Source of the DNA: Allobranchiibius huperziae
Lineage (GTDB): Bacteria; Actinomycetota; Actinomycetes; Actinomycetales; Dermatophilaceae
Length of the DNA: 64,000 nt
Assembly (NCBI RefSeq): GCF_013410455.1
Contig: NZ_JACCFW010000001.1
Span: 1,690,929 to 1,754,928 of the forward strand
Reading direction: 5' to 3'
Part shown: piece by piece, positions 45,294 through 52,977 of the stretch
How positions within the stretch are numbered: position 1 is the stretch's first letter
Layout: every line of letters begins with the position of its first letter
Notes under the pieces: generated by a model
Database searches by the model: none
What the model was told of the DNA's origin: nothing
What the model saw: the letters and a program-made list of their open reading frames with translations, nothing else
Translations under genes and position numbers: made by a program

Positions 45294-45696
45294 ACCAGCA
45301 CGCAGAGGCAGCTGGCGAAATTCGGTATGACCTGCGCGCACGCCGCCCCCGGTTCGCGAAATGGATCGCTGGATTAGTGGTCCTAGTACTGGCCTGGACC
45401 GTCGTGCGGGACGCCGCTCAGGGGGCATCGCCTGTGCACTACGTCATCCCAGCCTCTTCGTCGTGCTGTTCTGCATCTGCTCGACCCGGACCCTCAACAC
45501 CGTCGTGGTCAACAGGCAGGGCATCCGCCGCCCGACCCGGCGATTTATCCCTTGGTCACAAGTGGAAGCCGTCCACCAAAGCAAGTACTCCGACCTGGTC
45601 TCACTGCAGCTGGTTGGAGGCCGCGATTGCAGCACCGGGCTACCCGCCGAATACGCACAGCGACTGGCGGAAATCGGTAACGTCCGTCGAGCGTGA
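45290..45696 (+). pseudogene. PH-domain membrane protein gene with a frameshift
   Basis: The frame from the ATG at 45290 reads MNQHAEAAGEIRYDLRAR and a membrane helix (WIAGLVVLVLAWTVV) as far as HYVIPA near 45455. There the protein-like sequence jumps to the neighbouring frame and continues LFVVLFCICSTRTLNTVVVNRQGIRRPTRR, then WSQVEAV and a stop at 45696. The second part has the bacterial PH-domain pattern. A one-base deletion (or two-base insertion) near 45450-45460, or a sequencing error, explains this. Start overlaps the previous gene by ATGA. Confidence 0.65.
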
Positions 45697-45876
45697 GGAA
45701 GGCTTCTGCAACTCCCCCGCCAACCCGTCCTGGCGGTAGACGACGACCGGATCTAGCTCGCAGTCTCGCGGTGATCACGTGTCTCTGTGCCGCTCGAATC
45801 GACTGTTCGCCAAGAGGCGCGAGTGCCCGGTTGGACCACCTCGTCGCCGACCCGCGTCCGGCATAGCATTCTGGCC

Positions 45877-46851
45877 GTGCCCAGTTCGCCGGTGCCCGAG
45901 TTCGATGCTGTCCTGCGTCGCATGTTTCATCGCGACGGCGTCGACACGTTGCCCGCGCATCTCGAGCGGGCGCACGGTATCGCGGTCGCGAAGATTACCA
46001 AGCTCGACGTCGGAGTATTCAAGATCGACCAGGACGACGGCGCCGTCCTGGTCGTGCGCATGTTCTCCGCTGCCCGGCCCTTCGCCGCCGCGCAGGGTGA
46101 CCTCGCTGTCCTTCGTCACCTGGCCGAGCTCGACTTCCCTGCCGAACGACCGCTGCAGGGCTCGCCATTGACCCAGCACGAGGGCCAGGCCGTGCTCGTC
46201 ACCGAGTTCGTGAAGTCGGCCCCGAAAGCCGAGCAGCCCCCGCATCCCATCGTCCGTCTGGGCGCCGGCATCGGCCGCCTGCACGGATTACCGGTGCCGC
46301 ATGACGCCGATCGCCCGGCCGGGGCATTGCACCACTTCGCAGAAGGCACGATGTCCGACGAACTGCGCGCTGCCGCATCTTGGCTCGACGCGCTCGCGAA
46401 GCACACACCAGGAGTGGCCGCCGACGGGGTCACGGACCTGCGCGCCGCCCTAGACGACTCCGACGGCGGCGACGGCTTGCCCGAAGCATTCGTCCACCCT
46501 GACCCCGTGCCCAAGAACGCGATCTTCACCGCCGAAGGCCCAGTCCTGATCGACTGGACGTCGGCGGGACGGGGCCCCCGCCTGGCCTCGATGACCCTGG
46601 TGCTGAGATCGAAGTGGGCGGCCCGGCCGTTACTGAAGGGCTATACGAAGTCCGTCACCCTCACCGCCGACGAACGCGAGCGACTGGCCGGCCTGCTGTT
46701 CAGCCGCGCACTCATCGACCGGGTATTCCGGGTGTGCTGTAAGCCCGAATCCGCCCCTGCAGCGGCGAAGAGACTGTCCACGCTGCGACGTGACAGCGAC
46801 AAGCAGGCCGAACTTCTGCTCGCCATGCTGGCGTCACCACCATTCCCATGA
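45877..46851 (+). CDS. Aminoglycoside phosphotransferase-like kinase
   Basis: 324 residues with a kinase-like fold: VFKIDQDDGAVLVVRMF (ATP-binding Lys or equivalent region), the catalytic loop FVHPDPVPKNAIF, where H-x-D and N replace the usual HGDxxxxN, and VLIDWTSAGRG for the metal-binding Asp. The GTG at 45877 lies 7 nt after TAGCAT (45864-45869), giving a probable leaderless mRNA. The substrate is unknown; homology does not imply antibiotic resistance. Confidence 0.8.
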   Translation: MPSSPVPEFDAVLRRMFHRDGVDTLPAHLERAHGIAVAKITKLDVGVFKIDQDDGAVLVVRMFSAARPFAAAQGDLAVLRHLAELDFPAERPLQGSPLTQHEGQAVLVTEFVKSAPKAEQPPHPIVRLGAGIGRLHGLPVPHDADRPAGALHHFAEGTMSDELRAAASWLDALAKHTPGVAADGVTDLRAALDDSDGGDGLPEAFVHPDPVPKNAIFTAEGPVLIDWTSAGRGPRLASMTLVLRSKWAARPLLKGYTKSVTLTADERERLAGLLFSRALIDRVFRVCCKPESAPAAAKRLSTLRRDSDKQAELLLAMLASPPFP

Positions 46852-47069
46852 ATGATCCACGATCTGAGCGAACGCGGATGGTGATCTCGGGGACGGCCGC
46901 TGCGAGGTCGAAATCGAGGTGAGGCGACTCGATGGAGGCACCGGTGACGATTCCTCGGGCGTGCGTCGAGTCTGAGCCGTCGGTCTGCTGTTGACGAATC
47001 TCGGTCGCCGATTCCTTGTCGGGACGAGTCCTGGAGACTGTGAGACTCGCTGGCGTGTCTCAGGGGGTG

Positions 47070-48191
47070 ATGATGATCGGCACTGTGCTGACGGTGCTCG
47101 GGTGCTTGATCTGGGGGGCGATCGCATTCGGTGTGGGGCGGTGGTTGTTGCATCGTGCCGAGCCTGCGCGGGGCCATTCAGCGCTGGCGGCCGAGTTGGG
47201 CCGCCTAGCGGGCCGGCGGGCTCGGAGGGTCGCCGCGGTGGTGGTTGATCTGGACGCGGTTCCCGTTGCCCGGTCGGCGTTCATCGATGCTGATGAGGAC
47301 AGTCGCTTCGAGATCGGGTCGGTCACCAAGGGCCTGGTCGGGATGCTGCTCGCCGAGGCCATCAGCCGACGCGAAGCCAGCCTGGATACGACCCTGGGCG
47401 ATCTGCTGACCGAGACCACGGGCAGCCAGGTGGGCGCGGTGACGCTACGGGAGCTTGCCACCCATACCTCTGGGTTGCCTCGGCTACCCCACTCGCCGGC
47501 GATGGTGATCCGCGTGCTCCTCGGCGGGTGCTTCGGGGTGGATCCGTATCAAGGTACGAGTCCAGCCTCGGTGATCATCACCGCCTGCCGGCAGCGTCTG
47601 TCCGGCCGTGGCCATTACCGGTATTCCAATCTCGGTGCGGCGCTGCTCGGACACGGTCTAGCCCGCGCCGCCGGCTGTGACTTCGCAACGCTCCTGGCCG
47701 GTCGGGTGTTCGCCCCGTTGGGCATGTCTGGCGCGGGCACCAACGCAGCCGGAGCGGTGCCACGCGGTTGGACCTCGACGGGGCGGCGCTCCTCTCCCTG
47801 GTCGGCCGGCGGGTACGGCCCGGCCGGCGGCGGAGTGATCTGCACCGCTACGGACATGGTCCGGATGGCCACCGCCCTGCTGGACAGGACCGCGCCCGGG
47901 CGGGCCGCGATCGAGCCGATCGCCGTGGTCGAGCCGGGTAGGGCGAACCGCTCGTCGGGCATGTTCTGGATCGTCGATCAGCACGACAGTGGCCGCACTA
48001 TGGTCTGGCACAACGGCCAAACTGGCGGCTACTCTGCCTTCTTCGCCCTGTACCCGCAGGCCCGCCGTGCCGTCGTCGTCCTAGCTGACACCGCGAACGC
48101 CGCCGCTCAGGAGCGCGTCCCACTCGGCTTGACCCGCTGGCTCACCAACACCACCGTCGAGGACGACACGACGCCGGACCGCACCGACTGA
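47070..48191 (+). CDS. Membrane-anchored serine hydrolase, beta-lactamase (class C/S12) fold
   Basis: 373 residues from the ATG at 47070, after CAGGGGG. One N-terminal membrane helix (about 4-22) anchors a penicillin-binding-like domain with S-x-x-K (FEIGSVTKGLVG), Y-S-N (YRYSNLGAALLG) and the third-box HNGQTGG near the C-terminus. All three catalytic motifs are intact. It probably acts outside the membrane as a D-Ala-D-Ala carboxypeptidase or esterase. An earlier GTG would extend it by a few residues. Confidence 0.85.
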   Translation: MMIGTVLTVLGCLIWGAIAFGVGRWLLHRAEPARGHSALAAELGRLAGRRARRVAAVVVDLDAVPVARSAFIDADEDSRFEIGSVTKGLVGMLLAEAISRREASLDTTLGDLLTETTGSQVGAVTLRELATHTSGLPRLPHSPAMVIRVLLGGCFGVDPYQGTSPASVIITACRQRLSGRGHYRYSNLGAALLGHGLARAAGCDFATLLAGRVFAPLGMSGAGTNAAGAVPRGWTSTGRRSSPWSAGGYGPAGGGVICTATDMVRMATALLDRTAPGRAAIEPIAVVEPGRANRSSGMFWIVDQHDSGRTMVWHNGQTGGYSAFFALYPQARRAVVVLADTANAAAQERVPLGLTRWLTNTTVEDDTTPDRTD

Positions 48192-48204
48192 GGAACCACA
48201 ACCG

Positions 48205-48320
48205 TCGAGGACGAGCGCCACGCCTACCTCACGACCCTCGGCGCGCGTATGCACGACCTCATGGGCTGCTGGAGAGCGAGGCGCAGGAGTGGCTTGACGA
48301 TGAGGACGACGACCGGTGAT
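48205..48320 (+). pseudogene. Fragment of a small acidic ORF with a frame break
   Basis: One frame reads VEDERHAYLTTLGARMHDLM up to about 48263; the next frame continues GLLESEAQEWLDDEDDDR and a TGA at 48318-48320. Joined, this looks like the helical, acidic end of a small protein, but there is no start codon at the beginning. It lies between the serine hydrolase and kinase genes. The call rests on composition alone. Confidence 0.3.
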
Positions 48321-48430
48321 GACCGCCGCCGGCGAGGCGCGAAGCCCCGAGCATCACGCCAGTCCCCCACCTTTTGTTCACCAGTCGCGCTCCGTTCGCG
48401 GTGGATCGTGATGAGCAGGCCGCGGCAGCG

Positions 48431-49132
48431 TCAATGCCGCGGGTCGCACCGTGGATCCCGAATCATGGGCCCACGCACTATGCGAGGTGCGGCGAAGTCG
48501 TCCTGATTGACGACGATGCTCGCCTTCTCGGCCGGACGCTCCTCGCGGACGTAGAGGTCGTACGCCGCCATGTACCGATCGGCGTAGGCCCGGCGCGCGT
48601 TGTCGACTCCCCCGAGCGCCTCCGCATCGCGTGCCACGCCGCGGGCGAGAGCGATCTCGCGACGCACCTCCAGATAGATCACGTCGTCCCAACAGGCCGA
48701 GAGTGATCCGCGCTGCAGGAACGTGCAGCCAAACACCACGACCGCGTCTCGAGGTGCAGTGGCCATCTCGTCCGTCACGACCCGGTCGGTGCCCATGTCG
48801 TGGACCTTGGTGGCGTACACACGCGAGCCGTCAGGGCCCAGGGGAAGAAGCACCCGCTCGACCAGCGCGTCGAAGTTGTAGGCGTCGTCGTAGTAGCCAC
48901 GCGCTGAATCGCGACCCTGCCGGTAGCGGATCCCCTGCGCGTTGTGGAAGCCGTCGGAGTCCACGTGAACCGCAGGGCGGCCACGCGCGCTCACCGCCTG
49001 AGTCAGCTGGACCGCCAGCGTCGTCTTACCCGACCCGCACGGACCGTCGATACCGACGCGTAGTGGATGACCGATGTCGGCTGCGGTCAACCGATCGGCA
49101 AGGGCCGACACGACCTGCTCTCGGACAGTCAT
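48431..49132 (-). CDS. P-loop nucleoside/uridine kinase-like protein
   Basis: 233 residues. Walker A is GPCGSGKTT near residues 30-38 (GIDGPCGSGKTTLAVQL). HVDSDGFHNAQ supplies the substrate-binding Asp, FGCTFLQRGSL and the lid region with REEIAL-like Arg residues follow, and YLEVRREIALARG is typical of uridine kinase-like enzymes. Start ATG at 49132 (MTVREQVVSALADRL). Phosphorylates a small metabolite, identity unknown. It is divergent from the next phosphotransferase gene. Confidence 0.85.
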   Translation of the reverse strand: MTVREQVVSALADRLTAADIGHPLRVGIDGPCGSGKTTLAVQLTQAVSARGRPAVHVDSDGFHNAQGIRYRQGRDSARGYYDDAYNFDALVERVLLPLGPDGSRVYATKVHDMGTDRVVTDEMATAPRDAVVVFGCTFLQRGSLSACWDDVIYLEVRREIALARGVARDAEALGGVDNARRAYADRYMAAYDLYVREERPAEKASIVVNQDDFAAPRIVRGPMIRDPRCDPRH

Positions 49133-49245
49133 GTCCGCGCATCCCTCCGCCGACTCGACGACGAGACAATCGGACACCGCACGAACGGGAGTTCTCGCAC
49201 GGAGCGAAAGCCGACGGGTGCCCGCGGTGTGGGACGGTGCTGGGC

Positions 49246-50487
49246 GTGGACACCCAGCATCTGCTCGTCGTGGATCCAGCCGGATCCATCGAGTTGGTGC
49301 CCCTTCCGCACCCTCCGCAGGACGTCACCTCTTTCGCAGAGCTGGTCGCGGTCCTGGGCCCCGAACGAGAAGTCACGCCTGCCGGCCCGCCGCTGCGAGG
49401 GCCCGGCCAGGTCGTACACCGGGTGCGGGGCAAGGTGACCACTCCCAGCTCGAGCATTTCGGACGAGCTGAGGCCGCTGGTATCGACAGCGCTCGACGAG
49501 GAACGAGGTGGACCGGTCCCCCTCGAGCGTGCCGCCTGGTGCCGCGCGGGCTGGGCGGAGCAGACCGCAGCGTGGGTGGATGAGGTGCTGGCGCAGCGTG
49601 GCGAGCACCGGACGGGCAGGTCCACCATCCTGAAATCGTGGGGGCTCTCGCAGGTGGAGCGGATCCCCACGAGCAACGGCATCCGCTACCTCAAGGCCTG
49701 CTCCCCGCTGTTCGCCCACGAACCGGTCACCACCGCGTGGCTGGCAGACGCTGCCCCAGCGGTGGTGCCCGGTGTGCTCGCCATCGACGAAGCGCGGGCT
49801 TGCCTGCTGATGCACGCTCTTCCGCCTGCCATGACGGCGATGACCGTCGAACAGGAAAGGCTGGCGACGTGCACCGCGATGGCCCAGATGCAGGAGGCCG
49901 TCGCGGGACGCATGAATGAGCTCCGTGCGAGCGGCGCGCCCGATCGCAGATTGTCGAGCACCAGTCGAGAACTCGTCTCCATGCTTCAGAACGGTCTCAC
50001 CGCGGGACATCTGGACGGTCGGCGTCATCGAGAACTGGAAACGGGTGTGCAGCGCGCCCTCGCTCTGCTCGATGAGTTGGCCGACTGCGGGCTGCCGGAC
50101 GACGCCCTGGTGCACGGCGACCTGTATCCCGCCAACGTCGTCGTCGCTTCGAGCGGCGCGGTGATCTTCGATTGGTCCGATGCGTGCCTCGGCCACCCGG
50201 TGCTCGACCTGGCGCACCTGTGTGCCGATCGCCCCCGCACCGCACGTGCCGAACTCGACTGGGGTGCCCCCTGGGTCCAGGCATACCTCGAGCCGTGGCG
50301 CGAGAGATGCACGGAGTCGCAGCTGAAGCGAGCCCTTGCGCTCGCGGGCGTGGCCGACCTCGCCTTCCAAGCCGTCACCTATGAGCGGATCCAGGCCTCG
50401 ATGGAACCCGATGAGCGACAAGATCCCGACGGCGGCGCCACGGCGAGGGCTCTTGGTGCCTTGGTGGACAACCTCCCGGCGCGATGA
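49246..50487 (+). CDS. Phosphotransferase family protein (APH fold) with extra N-terminal domain
   Basis: 413 residues. The first 130 form an unrecognised domain starting VDTQHLLVVDPAG. Residues about 140-400 are kinase-like: IRYLKACSPLF for the Lys, the catalytic loop ALVHGDLYPANVVV and metal-binding VIFDWSDACLGHPVLDLAHL. These match the APH/choline-kinase family exactly. GTG at 49246 is assumed; a GTG at 49237 is also possible. Substrate unknown. Confidence 0.8.
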   Translation: MDTQHLLVVDPAGSIELVPLPHPPQDVTSFAELVAVLGPEREVTPAGPPLRGPGQVVHRVRGKVTTPSSSISDELRPLVSTALDEERGGPVPLERAAWCRAGWAEQTAAWVDEVLAQRGEHRTGRSTILKSWGLSQVERIPTSNGIRYLKACSPLFAHEPVTTAWLADAAPAVVPGVLAIDEARACLLMHALPPAMTAMTVEQERLATCTAMAQMQEAVAGRMNELRASGAPDRRLSSTSRELVSMLQNGLTAGHLDGRRHRELETGVQRALALLDELADCGLPDDALVHGDLYPANVVVASSGAVIFDWSDACLGHPVLDLAHLCADRPRTARAELDWGAPWVQAYLEPWRERCTESQLKRALALAGVADLAFQAVTYERIQASMEPDERQDPDGGATARALGALVDNLPAR

Positions 50488-50564
50488 ACTGCCGGTAGCC
50501 ACGTGTGGCGGTCACAGCTAGCGCAGCTCAGTGCACACAGCACTGTCGACCGGGTCCTGAACCT

Positions 50565-51045
50565 GTGAAACTCGAACGATGGTGTCGGGTAGACGACGAG
50601 ACGCCGCACGGGTCGTTGCCGGAATCTTGGCTGTGGCCGCAGCTCTGGAACGGGCTCGGCCTCGTGCTCACGGTTGCGTTGTTGGTCTGGATCGGTCGAG
50701 GGCGGATGGCACTGTCGAGCCGCCCGGACATGGCGCTGTCCGTATTCGCGCTGGTGACTACCGGCCGCGTCGGTCTATGGCGCCGCACTGATCCAGAACA
50801 TCACCGCGGTCGAGGACATCACCAACGGCGTCTCGCACTACCCGATGCAGGCTTCGCAGGCGCTCGCAGTTGAGGGTCGGTCGCTCTGGCCGCGATCACG
50901 TGGAGCCGGCTGCCGACCTGGACGGCCGCGTCCTCGGCGTTGCGGCTGGGCACCGGAACTCTTCCCGGTGACGTGGTGGACGGCCGCGACCACCCTGGTC
51001 GTCGGTTCCCGCACGCTCAGACTCTGCCAGCGGCGTCACCGAAGC
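50565..51045 (+). pseudogene. Decayed membrane-protein gene with several frameshifts
   Basis: Protein-like stretches follow each other in changing frames. First, from a GTG at 50565, comes VKLERWCRVDDETPHGSLPE and a membrane helix (LWNGLGLVLTVALLVWIGRG). Then from 50761 in the next frame comes AASVYGAALIQNITAVEDIT and NGVSHYPMQASQALAVEG. From about 50880 it returns to the first frame with VALAAITWSRLPTWTAASSAL. From about 50956 it reads ELFPVTWWTAATTLVVGSR. At least three indels are needed. No intact gene covers this stretch. Confidence 0.45.
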
Positions 51046-51110
51046 GACGCAGATGGATCTGGTCCTGCCGTGACGCGCGGACCTGTCGCTGCGTCAGTCG
51101 TGGCGACTCG

Positions 51111-51692
51111 TCAACAGTCGTGTGAGGGCACCTCGGCCGGCGATGCGTTGATGTCGAGGTCCCAGACACCGTCGCCATAGGTATCGGGTGGAGTCAGCTG
51201 GGCGATCTCCCCGTACGTGTCCGCACCGCTGGGCTCGTACGAACGGAAACCGGGCCCGGAGGGTCCCTCCGCGGGTGCTGTGTCGGACGACGGTTCGTCG
51301 GACGTGTTCTTCTTCCACCCCAGACGCTGCATGAGCGCATCGACGTCGAAAGGTGTGGTGCTGGGCGCGTGAAAGGTCAGGTCCACGTCGGCATTGGACC
51401 AGCCCGGCGCAGCGCCGTCACAGGTTTGCGGGTCCCAGCGGAACCCGTGCACCGTGGCGTGGACACCCTGTGCTGTCGCGGGCACCGTGCGCCGCGCGAC
51501 GGCCTGCAACGCCGCCAGACGCTGCCCGCCGGGGTCGGGGTTCCCATGTATACGCGCAGACGCTCCGCTGCCCGGGATGACTCCACAACCCGCGACCGCG
51601 ACCATTCCCACTGCCATGAGAAGTCCTCTGCGGAACGGGCGAGCAGACGTCCCGGTCGGTCGCGTGTCACGGCACGCCACGCTGTTCCTCAT
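51111..51692 (-). CDS. Putative lipoprotein of unknown function
   Basis: 193 residues from the ATG at 51692. The N-terminus has RRGLLMAVGMVAVAGC with lipobox VAGC (Cys about 35), so it should be lipid-anchored outside. The mature part has FRWDPQTCDGAAPGW and ends SPAEVPSHDC, and its two cysteines could pair. It contains Pro/Ser/Asp-rich loops and no known domain. GGGGGAG occurs upstream but further than ideal; a start at residue 26 (MAVGMVAVAGC) is possible. Confidence 0.65.
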   Translation of the reverse strand: MRNSVACRDTRPTGTSARPFRRGLLMAVGMVAVAGCGVIPGSGASARIHGNPDPGGQRLAALQAVARRTVPATAQGVHATVHGFRWDPQTCDGAAPGWSNADVDLTFHAPSTTPFDVDALMQRLGWKKNTSDEPSSDTAPAEGPSGPGFRSYEPSGADTYGEIAQLTPPDTYGDGVWDLDINASPAEVPSHDC

Positions 51693-51973
51693 CTGGTCGT
51701 CGCTCTCCCCCGTTGAATCGCGCCATCGAATCACGCTCCGAACCATCGATGGACGCGCATCGGCGCTATTCCATTGCCGATACTGGCGCACGTTATCGAC
51801 GGCGGGGACGACGACGCGCGGTAATCACGCACGGTCGGACCAGCTCGAACGCGTTGAATGAACCGTCGTCACCGCCGAGAGCAGTAGCCCCTTGCGCACG
51901 AATGGAACGCTCGGAACGAGAGTCGACCGAGCGCCCGGAGTCGACGTCGACCACCACAGACGCTCGATCGCGC

Positions 51974-52570
51974 CTAGCCGTTGATGGCGGTGATGAGGCT
52001 GTAACCGGCAAGCGCGACCATCACGATCGCGGCGACCCGGGTGATCCACTTCAGCGGCAGGACGGCCAGCAGGCTCTTGCCGCCGAGGATCGCCAACAGT
52101 CCGACCGCCCACAGGCCGAGGGTGGCGCCGATGGCGACCGAGATCGGGTCGTGGTACTTGGCGGCGAGGTTCGCGGTCAGGATCTGCGTCAGATCGCCCC
52201 ACTCGGCCACGAAGATGACTCCGTAACCGAGCGCGGCCACGCGCCAGAACCCCGCCGCGTCGGGCGCCTCGGCGACCTGCTCCTCTTCCTCCTCCTCGGT
52301 GTCCTGGCCCTCGCGCCAGACCAGGACCGCGCCCAGCAGGAAGAGGGCGGCCACCACGAATTCGACGGGACGGCGTGGCAGGAGGGTCAGCAGCGAGCCG
52401 GCAGCGACGGCGATGACGACGTGCGTGAGGAACGCCGCGGCCATGCCGGCGAAGACCCATAGCCAGGGGAAGCGCGTACCGAGGACCAGACCTGCGACGG
52501 CAGTCTTGTCGGGTAGCTCGGCCACGAAGACGAGGCCGAAGACGATGGCAATGATGGATGCGCTGAGCAC
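51974..52570 (-). CDS. GDT1/TMEM165 (UPF0016) family manganese exporter
   Basis: 198 residues from a GTG at 52570, with AAGGAA 6 nt upstream. The family duplicates a three-helix unit with E-x-G-D-[KR]-[TS] motifs. Here they are VAELPDKTAV (first copy, Gly replaced by Pro) and VAEWGDLTQI (second copy). An acidic linker (EGQDTEEEEEEQVAE) separates the halves. Members export Mn2+ (or Ca2+) from the cytoplasm. The gene lies behind a yybP-ykoY riboswitch, which supports manganese export as its job. Confidence 0.92.
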   Translation of the reverse strand: MLSASIIAIVFGLVFVAELPDKTAVAGLVLGTRFPWLWVFAGMAAAFLTHVVIAVAAGSLLTLLPRRPVEFVVAALFLLGAVLVWREGQDTEEEEEEQVAEAPDAAGFWRVAALGYGVIFVAEWGDLTQILTANLAAKYHDPISVAIGATLGLWAVGLLAILGGKSLLAVLPLKWITRVAAIVMVALAGYSLITAING

Positions 52571-52656
52571 TGAGGGTTCCTTGTGGGTCAAGGCCGCGAC
52601 CCGACCCTCCGGCGCGTGACAGGAGACGTCGGACCGACAGCCGAAGGGCTGATGGT

Positions 52657-52756
52657 GGTCCGAACGTCTCGTCCAGCCGGCATCGCCGACCCTGGACACC
52701 GGGCCGCGCGAGGCGGCCAGTATGTCGACATCCAGTCGAGGGACTACTCCCGTTCG
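52657..52756 (-). ncRNA. yybP-ykoY manganese riboswitch
   Basis: On the minus strand the 5' strand of P1, CGAACG (52756-52751), is followed by the L1 motif GGAGTAG (52750-52744). The P1 3' strand CGTTCG (52666-52661) is preceded by GAGA (52670-52667). GTCC/GGAC (52744-52741 with 52674-52671) forms the inner P1 helix. TCGAC/GTCGA forms P2, and GTCGACATAC carries the conserved CATAC of the metal-binding loop. This matches the core of the class: GGGGAGUAG at the 5' side, GACAUAC in the middle, [AG]AGAC at the 3' side. The class binds Mn2+ and is usually found before UPF0016 exporters, as here. Confidence 0.88.
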
Positions 52757-52762
52757 CCGGTC

Positions 52763-52791
52763 AACCTACCGGCCACGTCAGACGCCGACAA
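52763..52791 (-). promoter_or_regulatory. Promoter of the riboswitch-exporter transcript
   Basis: On the minus strand TTGTCG (52791-52786), exactly 17 bp, then TAGGTT (52768-52763). Seven bases later the predicted start (about 52756) coincides with the first base of riboswitch helix P1. No room is left for another leader. Confidence 0.75.
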
Positions 52792-52977
52792 ATTCGACCA
52801 CACGCAGCACCGCCATATGCCAGGTCGCGCGGCATTCATGCGCGCACGGTGGGGTCGGACGTGGATCGATCGTGGGTCGGGGGGCGTTGTGTTCTCCGGA
52901 CGGCTCACCTTCGAGTCCGAGGCTTGTGTGGCTACCTCAAGGGGCGTTGCCGAAGAGTTACGACGAGAGGAAATCGA

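Noticed and set aside
45877-50487. An antibiotic-resistance island (two APH-like kinases and a beta-lactamase-fold protein)
   Set aside because: The APH and S12 families are mostly metabolic or cell-wall enzymes, the catalytic loop of the first kinase is divergent, and no integron or transposon features flank them.
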